Shown one piece after another: positions 46,504-57,200 of a stretch of 64,000 nucleotides of DNA. Numbering within the stretch: the stretch's first letter is position 1; each line of letters opens with the position of its first letter. Origin of the DNA: Microvirga brassicacearum (GTDB taxonomy: Bacteria > Pseudomonadota > Alphaproteobacteria > Rhizobiales > Beijerinckiaceae); the NCBI RefSeq assembly GCF_008757455.1, contig NZ_VCMV01000002.1:124001-188000 (forward strand), in the 5' to 3' direction. A program made the translations under genes and the position numbers. The notes beneath the pieces are model-generated. The model had not been told where the DNA came from. It was given only the letters and a program-made list of their open reading frames with translations, and ran no database searches.

Positions 46504-47568
46504 ATGGCCGTTCGTAGGCTCGCGCCCGAGGAAATACAGCCCAAGAGCTTTGCGTTCTCGCCCGAGAACGAGGTTTTTGCGCAGGAACAGATCGCGAAAT
46601 ATCCGCCCGGACGCCAGGCGTCCGCGGTGATTCCGTTGTTGTGGCGGGCGCAGGAACAGACCGGCGGCTGGCTGCCGCGCAAGGCGATTGAAGCGGTTGC
46701 AGTGCGCCTCGACATGCCGGATATCCGCGTGCTGGAGGTCGCGACCTTCTATACGATGTTCAACCTCGACCCGGTCGGCAAATATTTCATCCAGTTCTGC
46801 GGCACGACGCCGTGCGCCTTGCGCGGCGCGGGGGACATCAAGAAGGTTCTTGAACGCCGCGTTGGCGAGCAGAGCCACGTCTCGGCCGATGGCAATTTCT
46901 CCTGGCTCGAAGTCGAGTGCCTGGGTGCGTGCTGCAATGCGCCGATGGTTCAGATCAACCACGATTACTACGAAGACCTGACGCCGGAGAATTTCGAGAA
47001 ATTGCTCGACGATCTGGCCGCTGGCCGTCCGGTGAAAGCCGGCCCGCAGAGCAGCCGTCGCTCGTCCGAGCCGGCCGATGCGGTAAAGACCCTCACCGAT
47101 CCGTCGCTCTATGACGGCTCGATGGTGGGCGCGTGGCGCAAGCGCTTCGAGGAAGAGGCCGTGAAGGCTGTCGATACGGGCGAGGCTGCTGCCGCGACCG
47201 CAACGGCGGCGGCAAATCCCAAGCCAGGCAAACCCGATGCCGGCCGCGCCATCGACACCGAAAAGGCCGACACCCCGGCGAAGCGCGTGAAAGAAGGCGA
47301 AAAGCCGGTCACCAATAGCGAGCGCAAGGAAGCCGCCGACACGTCGAAGACGACCGTCGCTGAGCAGAAGCCCAAAGGCGATGTGCCGGCGGCCCAGAGC
47401 GGCAAGTCGTATGTGGCAACGCCGTCGAAACCCGAAGCCGGGCGCGCCGCCGCCGAGGCGCCGACGACGCCCATCGCCGGAACGCCGCCTTCGGAGACGA
47501 CGACCCGCCGCGACGGCAGCGAAAGCAAACCCGATGTGGTCCCCGATCCCACCAAGAAATCGTCCTGA
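46504..47568 (+). CDS. nuoE: NADH-quinone oxidoreductase subunit E with long C-terminal tail
   Basis: The 24-kDa peripheral-arm subunit with a [2Fe-2S] cluster (N1a). Residues 1-170 are standard: FCGTTPCALRGAGD holds the first cysteine pair and ECLGACCNAPMVQIN the second. From about residue 175 to 354 runs an Ala/Pro/Lys/Thr-rich tail (for example AAAATATAAANPKPGKPDAG) that E. coli NuoE lacks; shorter tails are known in other alphaproteobacteria. The tail is probably disordered, and its role is unknown. ATG 46504 follows GAGAGG. nuoF begins 13 bases after the stop. Confidence 0.94.
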   Translation: MAVRRLAPEEIQPKSFAFSPENEVFAQEQIAKYPPGRQASAVIPLLWRAQEQTGGWLPRKAIEAVAVRLDMPDIRVLEVATFYTMFNLDPVGKYFIQFCGTTPCALRGAGDIKKVLERRVGEQSHVSADGNFSWLEVECLGACCNAPMVQINHDYYEDLTPENFEKLLDDLAAGRPVKAGPQSSRRSSEPADAVKTLTDPSLYDGSMVGAWRKRFEEEAVKAVDTGEAAAATATAAANPKPGKPDAGRAIDTEKADTPAKRVKEGEKPVTNSERKEAADTSKTTVAEQKPKGDVPAAQSGKSYVATPSKPEAGRAAAEAPTTPIAGTPPSETTTRRDGSESKPDVVPDPTKKSS

Positions 47569-47581
47569 AGGAGTGATGTAA

Positions 47582-48883
47582 ATGCTTCAGGATAAAGATC
47601 GCATCTTCACCAATCTCTACGGCCTCCATTCGCCGGACCTCGCGGCTGCGAAAATGCGCGGTAACTGGGACGGCACCAAGTTCCTGCTCGAGAAGGGCCG
47701 CGACTGGATCATCGACGAGATGAAGAAGTCGGGCCTGCGCGGCCGTGGCGGCGCTGGCTTCCCGACCGGCATGAAGTGGTCCTTCATGCCCAAGCAATCG
47801 GATGGTCGTCCGAGCTATCTCGTGGTCAATGCGGACGAGTCGGAGCCCGGCACCTGCAAGGATCGCGAGATCATGCGGCACGATCCGCACCTCCTGATCG
47901 AGGGCTGCCTGATCGCCTCCTTCGCCATGAACGCGAACGCGGCCTACATCTACATTCGCGGCGAATACATCGCCGAGCGCTACGCGTTGCAGAGGGCGAT
48001 CGACGAAGCCTACGAGGCGCGCCTGATCGGCCAGGACAATATCCACGGCTTTCCGTTCGACCTCTACCTGCATCACGGCGCCGGCGCCTATATCTGCGGC
48101 GAGGAAACGGCGCTGCTCGAGAGCCTCGAAGGCAAGAAGGGCATGCCGCGCCTGAAGCCGCCATTCCCCGCCAATATGGGCCTCTATGGCTGCCCGACGA
48201 CGGTCAACAACGTCGAGTCGATTGCGGTTGCGGGCACGATCCTGCGGCGCGGCGCCTCGTGGTTCTCCTCGATCGGCCGCCCGAACAACGTCGGCACCAA
48301 GCTGTTCTGCGTCTCCGGCCATGTGGAAAAGCCCTGCAACGTCGAAGAGGCGATGGGCCTCACCTTCCGCGAGCTCATCGACACCCATTGCGGCGGCATT
48401 CGCGGCGGCTGGGACAACCTGCTGGCGGTCATTCCCGGCGGCTCATCGGTGCCATGTGTTCCGGCGCACGAAATCATGGATGCCTACATGGATTTCGACA
48501 CCCTGCGGAACCTGAAATCGGGTCTCGGCACGGCGGCCGTGATCGTCATGGACAAGTCCACCGACATCGTGCGCGCCATCACGCGCATCTCGTATTTCTA
48601 CAAGCATGAGAGCTGCGGCCAGTGCACGCCTTGCCGCGAAGGCACCGGCTGGATGTGGCGCGTGCTGACGCGCATGTCCGAGGGCCGCGCGCAAAAGCGC
48701 GAGATCGACATGCTGCTCGAGGTGTCGACCCAGATCGAGGGCCATACCATCTGCGCGCTCGGCGACGCGGCGGCATGGCCGGTGCAGGGTCTCATCCGGC
48801 ACTTCCGGCACGAGATCGAAAAACGGATCGACGACTACGCGGCGAACCCGCATTCCGAGCCGGCCATGTTGGCGGCGGAGTAG
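47582..48883 (+). CDS. nuoF: NADH-quinone oxidoreductase subunit F
   Basis: The 51-kDa subunit that binds NADH, FMN and cluster N3. 433 residues: the NADH/FMN loop [53 protein letters not shown] and the [4Fe-4S] ligands [15 protein letters not shown] with a further Cys in [16 protein letters not shown]. Typical of the family. Confidence 0.97.
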   Translation: MLQDKDRIFTNLYGLHSPDLAAAKMRGNWDGTKFLLEKGRDWIIDEMKKSGLRGRGGAGFPTGMKWSFMPKQSDGRPSYLVVNADESEPGTCKDREIMRHDPHLLIEGCLIASFAMNANAAYIYIRGEYIAERYALQRAIDEAYEARLIGQDNIHGFPFDLYLHHGAGAYICGEETALLESLEGKKGMPRLKPPFPANMGLYGCPTTVNNVESIAVAGTILRRGASWFSSIGRPNNVGTKLFCVSGHVEKPCNVEEAMGLTFRELIDTHCGGIRGGWDNLLAVIPGGSSVPCVPAHEIMDAYMDFDTLRNLKSGLGTAAVIVMDKSTDIVRAITRISYFYKHESCGQCTPCREGTGWMWRVLTRMSEGRAQKREIDMLLEVSTQIEGHTICALGDAAAWPVQGLIRHFRHEIEKRIDDYAANPHSEPAMLAAE

Positions 48884-48892
48884 AGAAGCGAG

Positions 48893-50971
48893 ATGGCAAA
48901 AATCATCGTTGACGGCGTCGAAGTCGACGTCCCGCCGGAATACACGCTGCTTCAGGCGGCGGAAGCCGCCGGCGCGGAAATTCCGCGTTTCTGCTTCCAC
49001 GAACGGCTGTCGATCGCCGGCAATTGTCGCATGTGCCTGGTCGAGGTAAAGGGCGCGCCGAAGCCCGTGGCGTCCTGCGCCTGGGGCGTGCGCGACTGCC
49101 GCCCGGGGCCGAACGGCGAACCGCCGGAAATTCTCACCAAATCGAAGACGGTCAAGAAGGCGCGCGAGGGGGTGATGGAGTTTCTCCTCATCAACCACCC
49201 GCTCGATTGCCCGATCTGCGACCAGGGCGGCCAGTGCGACCTGCAGGATCAGGCGATGGCCTACGGCGTCGATACCAGCCGCTATCACGAGAACAAGCGC
49301 GCGGTGCCCGACAAATATCTCGGGCCGCTGATCAAGACGTCCATGAACCGGTGCATCCACTGCACCCGTTGCGTGCGCTTCACCACGGAAGTGGCGGGCG
49401 TCGAGGATCTCGGCGCGATCTGGCGCGGCGAGGACATGGAGATCACGAGCTATCTCGAAAAGGCTCTCGGCTCCGAGCTGCAATCGAACGCCGCCGACCT
49501 TTGCCCTGTGGGCGCACTGACCCACAAGCCGGAAGCGTTCCACTATCGTCCGTGGGAACTCAGCAAGACCGATTCCGTCGACGTGATGGATGCGGTCGGC
49601 TCGTCGATCCGCGTCGATTCCCGTGGCCGCGAGGTCATGCGCATCCTGCCGCGCGTGAACGAGGCGGTGAACGAGGAATGGATCACCGACAAGGCCCGTC
49701 ACATCGTCGACGGCCTGCGTCTCCAGCGCCTCGACCGGCCGTTCGTGCGCATCGATGGCCGCCTTCGCGCCGCCACGTGGCAGCAGGCTTTCGCCGTCAT
49801 CGCCGAGCGCGTGAAGGGCACCGAGCGCAAGCGCATCGGCGCCATTGCGGGCGATCTGGCCTCCGTGGAGGAACTTTTCGCGCTCAAGACCCTGATGCAC
49901 GGCCTCGGCGTCGCCAATATCGACGCCCGTCAGGATGGCAGCCTGCTGTCGCCGGCTCATGGCCGCGGCTCGTATCTCTTCAACTCGACCATCGCGGGCA
50001 TCGAAGACGCCGACGCCGTCCTGATCGTGGGCGCGAACCCGCGCATCGAGGCGTCGCTGGTCAACGTGCGCATCCGCAAGCGCTGGCGCATGGCGCCGCC
50101 GCCGATTGCGCTCATCGGTGAGCGGGTCGATCTCACCTATCCGTACGATTACATCGGCGCCGGGCCTGAGACGCTGGCCGATGTGGCGGCCGGTCGTCAC
50201 AGCTTCTTCGAGAAGCTCAAGGCCGCCAAGAACCCACTCATCATCGTCGGACCGGGAGCATTCGCCGGTGAAAGCGGGCTCGCCGTTCTATCGCTCGCGG
50301 CGCAGCTCGCCGACAGCATCGGCGCTGTCCGTGAGGGCTGGAACGGCTTCTCGGTCCTGCACAATGCCGCCTCGCGCGTCGGCGCGCTCGATCTCGGCTT
50401 CGTGCCGGGCGAGGGCGGCCTGACCGCGCGCCAGATGGCGGATGGTGCGGTCGACGTGCTGTTCAACCTGGGCGCGGACGAGATCGACATCGCACCGGGC
50501 ACCTTCGTGGTCTATCAGGGCACGCATGGCGATCGTGGCGCTCATCGCGCCGACGTCATCCTGCCGGGCGCGACCTACACCGAAAAGTCCGGCACCTACG
50601 TCAACCTGGAAGGCCGGGTGCAGATGGCGAACCGCGCCGCCTTTGCGCCGGGCGATGCGCGCGAGGATTGGGCGATCCTGCGTGCCCTGTCGGACGTGCT
50701 CGGCCACCGGCTGCCATTCGACTCGCTCAATGCGCTGCGCACGAAGCTCTATGCGGAGCATCCGCATTTCGCCGAGCTCGACAGCATCGCGACGAGCGAC
50801 GTGGCGGCGGGCGTCAAGGCGCTGGCAGCCATCGGCGGCAATCCGGGACGCGAGCCGTTCGTCAGCCCGGTCAAGGATTTCTACCTGACGAACCCGATCG
50901 CCCGTTCGTCCGGGATCATGGCCGAGTGCTCAGCGCTGGCCCGCGATCTGCGGCTCGAAGCGGCCGAATAA
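48893..50971 (+). CDS. nuoG: NADH-quinone oxidoreductase subunit G
   Basis: The 75-kDa subunit, 692 residues, the mitochondrial-like length. Fe-S ligands: [2Fe-2S] in [20 protein letters not shown] and SCAWGVRDC; a His/Cys-ligated [4Fe-4S] in [18 protein letters not shown]; and [4Fe-4S] in [16 protein letters not shown], with the last Cys in [10 protein letters not shown]. The C-terminal two thirds is the molybdopterin-oxidoreductase-like domain, which binds no cofactor in complex I. The gene starts nine bases after nuoF. Confidence 0.97.
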   Translation: MAKIIVDGVEVDVPPEYTLLQAAEAAGAEIPRFCFHERLSIAGNCRMCLVEVKGAPKPVASCAWGVRDCRPGPNGEPPEILTKSKTVKKAREGVMEFLLINHPLDCPICDQGGQCDLQDQAMAYGVDTSRYHENKRAVPDKYLGPLIKTSMNRCIHCTRCVRFTTEVAGVEDLGAIWRGEDMEITSYLEKALGSELQSNAADLCPVGALTHKPEAFHYRPWELSKTDSVDVMDAVGSSIRVDSRGREVMRILPRVNEAVNEEWITDKARHIVDGLRLQRLDRPFVRIDGRLRAATWQQAFAVIAERVKGTERKRIGAIAGDLASVEELFALKTLMHGLGVANIDARQDGSLLSPAHGRGSYLFNSTIAGIEDADAVLIVGANPRIEASLVNVRIRKRWRMAPPPIALIGERVDLTYPYDYIGAGPETLADVAAGRHSFFEKLKAAKNPLIIVGPGAFAGESGLAVLSLAAQLADSIGAVREGWNGFSVLHNAASRVGALDLGFVPGEGGLTARQMADGAVDVLFNLGADEIDIAPGTFVVYQGTHGDRGAHRADVILPGATYTEKSGTYVNLEGRVQMANRAAFAPGDAREDWAILRALSDVLGHRLPFDSLNALRTKLYAEHPHFAELDSIATSDVAAGVKALAAIGGNPGREPFVSPVKDFYLTNPIARSSGIMAECSALARDLRLEAAE

Positions 50972-50984
50972 GAGGATCGGAAAC

Positions 50985-52010
50985 ATGGAACTCGGAGATA
51001 TTCTCCTCAACATCGCGATCATGCTGGGCAAGAGCCTGCTGCTGCTCGTCGCGCTGCTCATCTTCATCGCCTACGCGCTGCTGGCGGATCGCAAGATCTG
51101 GGCGGCGGTGCAGCTTCGCCGCGGTCCGAACGTCGTCGGGCCGTGGGGCCTGTTCCAGTCCTTTGCCGACCTGCTCAAGTTCGTGTTGAAGGAGCCGGTG
51201 ATTCCGGCGCCCGCCAACAAGGGCATGTTCCTGCTGGCGCCGCTTCTGTTCTGCGTTCTGTCGCTCGCCGCCTGGGCGGTCATCCCGCTCAATGCCGGAT
51301 GGGCGATCGCCGACATCAATGTGGGCATCCTCTACATCTTCGCGATCTCGTCGCTTGGCGTCTACGGCGTCATCATGGGCGGTTGGGCCTCGAACTCGAA
51401 ATATCCGTTCCTCGGCGCGCTGCGCTCGGCGGCGCAGATGGTGTCTTACGAAGTCTCCATCGGCTTCGTCATCGTCACGGTGCTCATGTGCGCCGGCACC
51501 CTGAACCTCTCGGGCATCGTCGAAGCGCAGGATACCCGCCTCGGGCTTCTGGGGTGGTACTGGTTGCCGCTGTTTCCGATGTTCGTAGTCTTCTTCGTCT
51601 CCGCCATGGCCGAGACCAACCGCCCGCCCTTCGATCTGCCGGAGGCGGAATCGGAGCTGGTGGCCGGTTACATGGTCGAATATTCGTCGACCCCGTACCT
51701 GCTGTTCATGCTCGGCGAATACGTGGCCATCATGACCATGTGCTCGATCGGCGCCATCCTGTTCCTCGGCGGCTGGCTGTCCCCGATCCCGTTTGCGCCC
51801 TTCACCTGGGTGCCGGGGGTGATCTGGTTCATCCTCAAGGCGAGCTTCCTGTTCTTCCTGATGGCGATGGCGAAAGCCATGGTGCCGCGCTACCGTTACG
51901 ACCAGCTCATGCGCCTCGGCTGGAAAGTTTTCCTGCCGATCTCGCTTGCCATGGTGGTGATCGTCGCCGGCGTGCTGATGGCAACCGGCCTCGCGCCGGG
52001 CATGCAATAA
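50985..52010 (+). CDS. nuoH: NADH-quinone oxidoreductase subunit H
   Basis: Membrane subunit next to the peripheral arm, helping to form the quinone channel. 341 residues and eight predicted helices. Conserved loops: [24 protein letters not shown], the acidic [20 protein letters not shown] and a long cytoplasmic segment [15 protein letters not shown]. The GGATCGGAAAC ribosome site is good. Confidence 0.97.
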   Translation: MELGDILLNIAIMLGKSLLLLVALLIFIAYALLADRKIWAAVQLRRGPNVVGPWGLFQSFADLLKFVLKEPVIPAPANKGMFLLAPLLFCVLSLAAWAVIPLNAGWAIADINVGILYIFAISSLGVYGVIMGGWASNSKYPFLGALRSAAQMVSYEVSIGFVIVTVLMCAGTLNLSGIVEAQDTRLGLLGWYWLPLFPMFVVFFVSAMAETNRPPFDLPEAESELVAGYMVEYSSTPYLLFMLGEYVAIMTMCSIGAILFLGGWLSPIPFAPFTWVPGVIWFILKASFLFFLMAMAKAMVPRYRYDQLMRLGWKVFLPISLAMVVIVAGVLMATGLAPGMQ

Positions 52011-52021
52011 AGGGGATCGAA

Positions 52022-52510
52022 ATGAAACTCGATCAGGTTGCAAGATCGCTGCTGCTGACGGAATTCCTGTCCGGCTTCGTGCTGGCCATGAAGTATTTCT
52101 TCAAGCCGAAGGCCACCATCAATTACCCATTCGAGCTAGGCCATCGCAGCCCACGCTTCCGGGGCGAGCATGCCCTGCGCCGCTATCCCAACGGGGAGGA
52201 GCGCTGCATCGCCTGCAAGCTGTGCGAGGCGATCTGCCCGGCGCAGGCCATCACCATCGAGGCCGGCCCGCGCCGCAATGACGGCACAAGGCGCACCACG
52301 CGCTACGATATCGACATGGTGAAGTGCATCTATTGCGGTCTTTGCCAGGAGGCTTGCCCGGTCGACGCCATCGTGGAAGGCCCGAATCTCGAATTCTCGG
52401 TCGAAACCCGCGAGGAGCTCTACTACGACAAGGCAAAGCTGCTTGATAACGGCGACCGCTGGGAGCGCGAGATCGCGCAGAACATCGCCAAGAACGCGCC
52501 TTATCGGTAG
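52022..52510 (+). CDS. nuoI: NADH-quinone oxidoreductase subunit I
   Basis: The 23-kDa peripheral subunit with clusters N6a and N6b. 162 residues with two ferredoxin motifs, [12 protein letters not shown] and [12 protein letters not shown], and the membrane-facing N-terminal helix [29 protein letters not shown] (as two overlapping amphipathic parts). AGGGGATCG precedes ATG 52022, eleven bases after nuoH. Confidence 0.96.
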   Translation: MKLDQVARSLLLTEFLSGFVLAMKYFFKPKATINYPFELGHRSPRFRGEHALRRYPNGEERCIACKLCEAICPAQAITIEAGPRRNDGTRRTTRYDIDMVKCIYCGLCQEACPVDAIVEGPNLEFSVETREELYYDKAKLLDNGDRWEREIAQNIAKNAPYR

Positions 52511-52511
52511 A

Positions 52512-52620
52512 GGCGAATGGAGAATGGCGAATGGAGCAGTGTGGGAGTTGGTCATGAATGACATGCCGATTGGTCACCCTCGCGACCTGACCATTCGCCA
52601 CTCGCCATTCGCCATTCGCT
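52512..52620. repeat. Repeat family D, inverted repeat between nuoI and nuoJ
   Basis: Left arm: repeated GGCGAATGG/GGAGAATGG units at 52512-52534. Right arm: repeated CCATTCGCC units at 52591-52620, the inverse of the left arm. About 55 unique bases lie between. It fills most of the 149-base gap, the largest inside the nuo operon. Confidence 0.8.
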
Positions 52621-52659
52621 AAACTAAACAACGCCGTTGTCCCGGCACAGGAATTTCGT

Positions 52660-53271
52660 ATGACGGTTACCGCCGCCTTCTTTTATCTCTTCGCGACCAT
52701 CGCGGTCGCCTCCGGGTTCATGGTGATCGCTTCGCGCAATCCCGTGCAATCGGTGCTGTTCCTCATCCTTGCCTTCGTCAACGCGGCGGGGCTGTTCCTG
52801 ATGATGGGCGCGGAGTTCCTGGCGATGATCCTGGTCATCGTCTACGTGGGCGCGGTCGCGGTGCTGTTCCTCTTCGTCACCATGATGCTGGACGTGGATT
52901 TCGCCGAATTGCGGCAGGGCTTCCTGCAATATCTGCCCTTCGGGGCGCTGATCGGCGTAGTGTTCTTCCTCGAACTCACCCTCGTCATCGGCGCCTATAT
53001 CATCGATCCCGGCCTGGTGCGGTCTCCTGCGGTACCGATTCCGTCGCCCGATGTGATGACCAATACCGAGGCGCTCGGACAGGTGCTCTATACGCGTTAC
53101 TTCTATTTCTTCCAGGCGGCAGGCCTCATCCTGCTGGTCGCCATGATCGGCGCCATCGTGCTGACCCTGCGTGAGCGTAAGGGCATCCGCCGCCAGAACA
53201 TCTCGGTCCAGAACGCCCGGACCGCGCAGGACGTGCAGGTGCGGAAGGTTCCCTTCCGCCAGGGCATATAG
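52660..53271 (+). CDS. nuoJ: NADH-quinone oxidoreductase subunit J
   Basis: Membrane subunit of five helices near the quinone end of the arm. 203 residues. Markers are [33 protein letters not shown] and [18 protein letters not shown], including the pi-bulge helix of NuoJ/ND6. The tail is basic. It begins after the AGGA site that follows the family D repeat. Confidence 0.95.
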   Translation: MTVTAAFFYLFATIAVASGFMVIASRNPVQSVLFLILAFVNAAGLFLMMGAEFLAMILVIVYVGAVAVLFLFVTMMLDVDFAELRQGFLQYLPFGALIGVVFFLELTLVIGAYIIDPGLVRSPAVPIPSPDVMTNTEALGQVLYTRYFYFFQAAGLILLVAMIGAIVLTLRERKGIRRQNISVQNARTAQDVQVRKVPFRQGI

Positions 53272-53281
53272 GAGACACGTG

Positions 53282-53590
53282 ATGGTCATCGGCCTCAGCC
53301 ACTATCTCACCGTCGCCGCCCTGCTGTTCACGCTCGGTGTGTTCGGCATCTTCCTGAACCGCAAGAACGTCATCGTCATCCTGATGTCGGTCGAGTTGAT
53401 CCTGCTCGCCGTGAACATCAACATGGTGGCTTTCTCGACCCATCTGAACGACATCGTCGGCCAGGTCTTCGCACTGCTGATTCTCACGGTCGCGGCGGCG
53501 GAGGCCGCCATCGGCCTTGCCATCCTGGTGGTGTTCTACCGCAACCGCGGTTCCATCGCGGTTGAAGACGTCAACATGATGAGGGGCTAG
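53282..53590 (+). CDS. nuoK: NADH-quinone oxidoreductase subunit K
   Basis: A small three-helix membrane subunit, 102 residues. [35 protein letters not shown] contains the membrane Glu residue of the ND4L proton path. It lies ten bases after nuoJ. Its TAG stop is the first base triplet of a truncated family A repeat. Confidence 0.96.
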   Translation: MVIGLSHYLTVAALLFTLGVFGIFLNRKNVIVILMSVELILLAVNINMVAFSTHLNDIVGQVFALLILTVAAAEAAIGLAILVVFYRNRGSIAVEDVNMMRG

Positions 53591-53634
53591 AGCATGATGC
53601 CGATGTCGTCATCCTCCAGTTCGTCGTGATCTAG
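53588..53634. repeat. Repeat family A, truncated copy between nuoK and nuoL
   Basis: The left end CTAGAGCATGATGCCGAT includes the nuoK stop codon TAG; the right end is TCGTGATCTAG. Only about 47 bases remain of the roughly 100-base element. It lies within a 64-base gap and leaves the nuoL start region unaffected. Confidence 0.65.
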
Positions 53635-53654
53635 GGCCGAGAAGAAACGCGAAA

Positions 53655-55682
53655 ATGTATCACGCAATCGTCTTCCTGCCGCTCGTCGGCTTCCTCATCG
53701 CAGGCTTGTTCGGGCGTATTCTCGGACCGCGCCCGAGCGAGATCATCACGACGGCGTTCCTGTTCATCGCAGCCGCTTTGTCGTGGATCGCGTTCTTCGA
53801 CGTCGGGTTCGGCTCCGGCGCGACGCGGATTCAGGTCGCGCAGTGGATGTCGGTCGGCGATTTCGTCGCCGATTGGGCGTTCCGCATCGACACGCTGACG
53901 GTCGTCATGCTGATCGTGGTCAACACGGTCTCGGCCCTCGTCCACCTCTACTCCATCGGCTACATGAGCGAGGACCCGCACCGGTCGCGCTTCTTCGCGT
54001 ATCTGTCGCTCTTCACCTTTGCCATGCTGGCGTTGGTGACCGCCGACAACCTGCTGCAGATGTTCTTCGGCTGGGAGGGCGTCGGTCTCGCGTCCTACCT
54101 GCTCATCGGCTTCTGGTACCAGAAGGAATCCGCGAACGCGGCCGCCATCAAGGCCTTCGTCGTCAATCGCGTCGGCGATTTCGGCTTTCTGCTCGGCATC
54201 TTCACGCTGTTTGTCCTGTTCGACAGCGTCGCCTTCGAGCAGATTTTCCCGCGCGTGGCGGAATTCGCCGATCAGCGCTTCGTCTTCCTCGGCTATGAAT
54301 GGCACGCGCTGACCATCGCGGCCCTGCTGCTGTTCATGGGCGCCATGGGCAAGTCGGCGCAATTCCTGCTCCACACCTGGCTGCCGGATGCGATGGAGGG
54401 CCCGACGCCCGTCTCCGCCCTCATTCACGCCGCCACCATGGTGACGGCGGGCGTGTTCATGGTCGCGCGCATGTCGCCGGTTTTCGAATATGCCCCGACC
54501 GCGCTGACGGTCGTGACGGTCATCGGCGCCATCACGGCCTTCTTTGCCGCGACCGTCGGCCTGGTGCAGAACGACATCAAGCGGGTGATCGCCTATTCGA
54601 CCTGTTCGCAGCTCGGCTACATGTTCGTGGCTTTGGGCGTCGGTGCCTACGGCGTCGGCGTATTCCACCTCTTCACGCACGCTTTCTTCAAGGCCCTGCT
54701 GTTCCTCGGCGCAGGCTCCGTCATCCACGCGATGCACCACGAGCAGGATATGCGGAACATGGGAGCGTTGCGCAAATACATCCCGTTCACCACGGCGATG
54801 ATGGCGATCGGCACGCTCGCGCTCACCGGTTTCCCGTTCACCGCCGGCTATTATTCCAAGGACGCGGTCATCGAGGCGGCCTATGCGGCGCATAATTCGG
54901 CCGGCACCTTCGCGTTCGTCGCAACGGTCGTCGCCGCATTCATGACGTCGTTCTATTCGTGGCGCCTGTTCTTCATGACCTTCGAGGGCAAGTCTCACTG
55001 GTCGGAGGCGCATCACAACGGCAGCACCCATGAGGGTGTCGAGCACGACGATCACAGCCACGACGTCGAGCCTGCCTCGCACGCGCAGCACGATCATGGC
55101 CATCATGCGGAGCACAAGCCGCACGAGAGCCCGCTCGTCATGCTGCTGCCGCTCGCGGTGCTGGCGCTTGGCGCGCTGATTGCCGGCCTCCTGTTCCACG
55201 GCGCTTTTATCGGCGAGGGCGCGGCGGACTTCTGGAAGGGCGCCATCTACACGCGGCCGGACAATCACATCCTCGAGGAAATGCACCATCTGCCGGGCTG
55301 GGTGCCGCTGCTCCCGACCGCCATGATGATCCTGGGCTTCCTGCTCGCGGTGTACATGTACATCATCGACGCCAAGAAGCCGGCGCAGCTTGCGGCCGAC
55401 AATCCGGTTCTCTACCGCTTCCTCCTGAACAAGTGGTATTTCGACGAGCTCTACGACGCGATCTTCGTGCGTCCTGCCATCGGCCTCGGCCGCTTCCTGT
55501 GGCGCATGGGCGATGGGCGCATCATCGACGGCCTCGGGCCTGACGGGGTCTCGGCGCGCGTCCTCGACGTTACCCGCGGTGTCGTGCGGGTGCAGACGGG
55601 CTACCTCTACCATTACGCCTTCGCCATGCTCATCGGCGTCGCGGCGTTCATCACCTTCTATCTGTTCCGGGGGGCACATTAA
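53655..55682 (+). CDS. nuoL: NADH-quinone oxidoreductase subunit L with His-rich insertion
   Basis: The distal proton-pumping antiporter-like subunit with the long lateral helix. 675 residues. Conserved: [49 protein letters not shown] and [16 protein letters not shown]. The loop at about residues 446-494 ([15 protein letters not shown] to [12 protein letters not shown]) holds 14 histidines plus many acidic residues and could bind metal or buffer protons. Its stop overlaps the nuoM start (TAATG). Confidence 0.96.
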   Translation: MYHAIVFLPLVGFLIAGLFGRILGPRPSEIITTAFLFIAAALSWIAFFDVGFGSGATRIQVAQWMSVGDFVADWAFRIDTLTVVMLIVVNTVSALVHLYSIGYMSEDPHRSRFFAYLSLFTFAMLALVTADNLLQMFFGWEGVGLASYLLIGFWYQKESANAAAIKAFVVNRVGDFGFLLGIFTLFVLFDSVAFEQIFPRVAEFADQRFVFLGYEWHALTIAALLLFMGAMGKSAQFLLHTWLPDAMEGPTPVSALIHAATMVTAGVFMVARMSPVFEYAPTALTVVTVIGAITAFFAATVGLVQNDIKRVIAYSTCSQLGYMFVALGVGAYGVGVFHLFTHAFFKALLFLGAGSVIHAMHHEQDMRNMGALRKYIPFTTAMMAIGTLALTGFPFTAGYYSKDAVIEAAYAAHNSAGTFAFVATVVAAFMTSFYSWRLFFMTFEGKSHWSEAHHNGSTHEGVEHDDHSHDVEPASHAQHDHGHHAEHKPHESPLVMLLPLAVLALGALIAGLLFHGAFIGEGAADFWKGAIYTRPDNHILEEMHHLPGWVPLLPTAMMILGFLLAVYMYIIDAKKPAQLAADNPVLYRFLLNKWYFDELYDAIFVRPAIGLGRFLWRMGDGRIIDGLGPDGVSARVLDVTRGVVRVQTGYLYHYAFAMLIGVAAFITFYLFRGAH

Positions 55683-57193
55683 TGCTCGGGTTCGGCATTC
55701 TCTCCGGCCTTCTTGTCCTCCCGCTGGTCGGTGCAGCCTTCATCCTCACCCTGCGCGGTGACAGCGAAGCGGCGAAGTCCAACGCGCGCTGGGCCGCGCT
55801 CGCCACCACGGTCCTGACCTTCCTGCTGTCGCTTGTCGCCTGGAGCCGGTTCGATACGGGCACGGCGTCGTTCCAGCTTATCGAGAGCCATGTGTGGCTG
55901 ACCGACACGATCCGGTTCAAGCTCGGCGTCGACGGCTTCTCGATGCCGTTCATCCTGCTCACCACGTTCCTGATGCCGTTCTGCATCCTCGCTTCATGGG
56001 ATTCGATCCAGCATCGCGTGAAGGAATACTTCGTCGCCTTCCTGGTCCTCGAAATGACGATGATCGGTGTATTCGCGGCGCTCGATCTCGTGCTGTTCTA
56101 CCTGTTCTTCGAGGCCGGCCTCATTCCGATGTTCCTTATCATCGGCATCTGGGGCGGCAAGCGCCGCATCTATGCGAGCTTCAAGTTCTTCCTCTACACG
56201 CTGCTCGGCTCCGTGCTGATGCTGCTGGCCATCATGGCGATGTATTGGGCGGCCGGCACCACCGATATCCCGACGCTCCTGCAATTCAAATTCGCCGAGA
56301 ACCTGCAGACCTGGCTCTGGCTCGCTTTCTTCGCCTCGTTCGCGGTGAAGATGCCGATGTGGCCGGTTCACACCTGGCTGCCGGACGCGCACGTGGAGGC
56401 GCCGACCGGAGGATCGGTCATTCTGGCCGCCATCCTTCTGAAGATGGGCGGCTACGGCTTCATCCGGGTGTCGATCCCCATGTTCCCGGACGCCTCGCAT
56501 TATTTCGCCCCGATGGTCTTCGCGCTCTCGGTCATCGCCATCGTCTACACCTCGCTCGTCGCTCTGGTGCAGACCGACATGAAGAAGCTCATCGCCTATT
56601 CGTCGGTGGCCCATATGGGCTTCGTCACCATGGGTCTCTTCAGCATGAATCCGCAGGGGATTCAGGGCGCGATGTTCCAGATGATCTCGCACGGCCTCGT
56701 GTCGGGCGCGCTCTTCCTCTGCGTCGGCGTCGTCTATGATCGCATTCACACGCGCGATATTGCGGCCTATGGCGGATTGGTCGAGCGCATGCCGCTCTAT
56801 GCGGTCGCCTTCATGATCTTCACGATGGCCAATGTGGGACTGCCCGGCACGTCCGGCTTCGTCGGCGAATTTCTGACCCTTCTCGGCGCGTTCCAGGCCA
56901 ACACGACGGTGTCGTTCCTGGCAACCACGGGCGTGATCCTGTCGGCGTGCTATGCGCTCTGGCTCTATCGCCGCATCATCTTCGGGGTGCTCGACAAGCC
57001 GCAGCTCAAGACCATCATGGATCTCAATCGCCGCGAAATGGTCATCCTCGCGCCCCTCGTCCTGCTCGTCATTTATTACGGTGTGCAGCCGGCCCCGATC
57101 CTCGACGCATTCGCCGCGCCGACGGAGGCTCTCCTGAAGAGCTACGAGGCCGCGCTCGCCACGGTCAAAACTGCGGCTCTGGCCGCGCACTGA
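55682..57193 (+). CDS. nuoM: NADH-quinone oxidoreductase subunit M
   Basis: The central antiporter-like proton-pumping subunit, 503 residues and about 14 helices. Markers: [22 protein letters not shown] with the channel Glu, [27 protein letters not shown], and [20 protein letters not shown]. It starts on the last base of the nuoL stop, so it is translationally coupled. Confidence 0.97.
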   Translation: MLGFGILSGLLVLPLVGAAFILTLRGDSEAAKSNARWAALATTVLTFLLSLVAWSRFDTGTASFQLIESHVWLTDTIRFKLGVDGFSMPFILLTTFLMPFCILASWDSIQHRVKEYFVAFLVLEMTMIGVFAALDLVLFYLFFEAGLIPMFLIIGIWGGKRRIYASFKFFLYTLLGSVLMLLAIMAMYWAAGTTDIPTLLQFKFAENLQTWLWLAFFASFAVKMPMWPVHTWLPDAHVEAPTGGSVILAAILLKMGGYGFIRVSIPMFPDASHYFAPMVFALSVIAIVYTSLVALVQTDMKKLIAYSSVAHMGFVTMGLFSMNPQGIQGAMFQMISHGLVSGALFLCVGVVYDRIHTRDIAAYGGLVERMPLYAVAFMIFTMANVGLPGTSGFVGEFLTLLGAFQANTTVSFLATTGVILSACYALWLYRRIIFGVLDKPQLKTIMDLNRREMVILAPLVLLVIYYGVQPAPILDAFAAPTEALLKSYEAALATVKTAALAAH

Positions 57194-57200
57194 GGTTTCG

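Noticed and set aside
53631-55679. Open frame of 682 codons antisense to nuoL, and similar ones antisense to nuoM, nuoN, nuoG and glnA
   Set aside because: All lie opposite well-identified genes and are His/Arg/Asp-rich shadows without domains.
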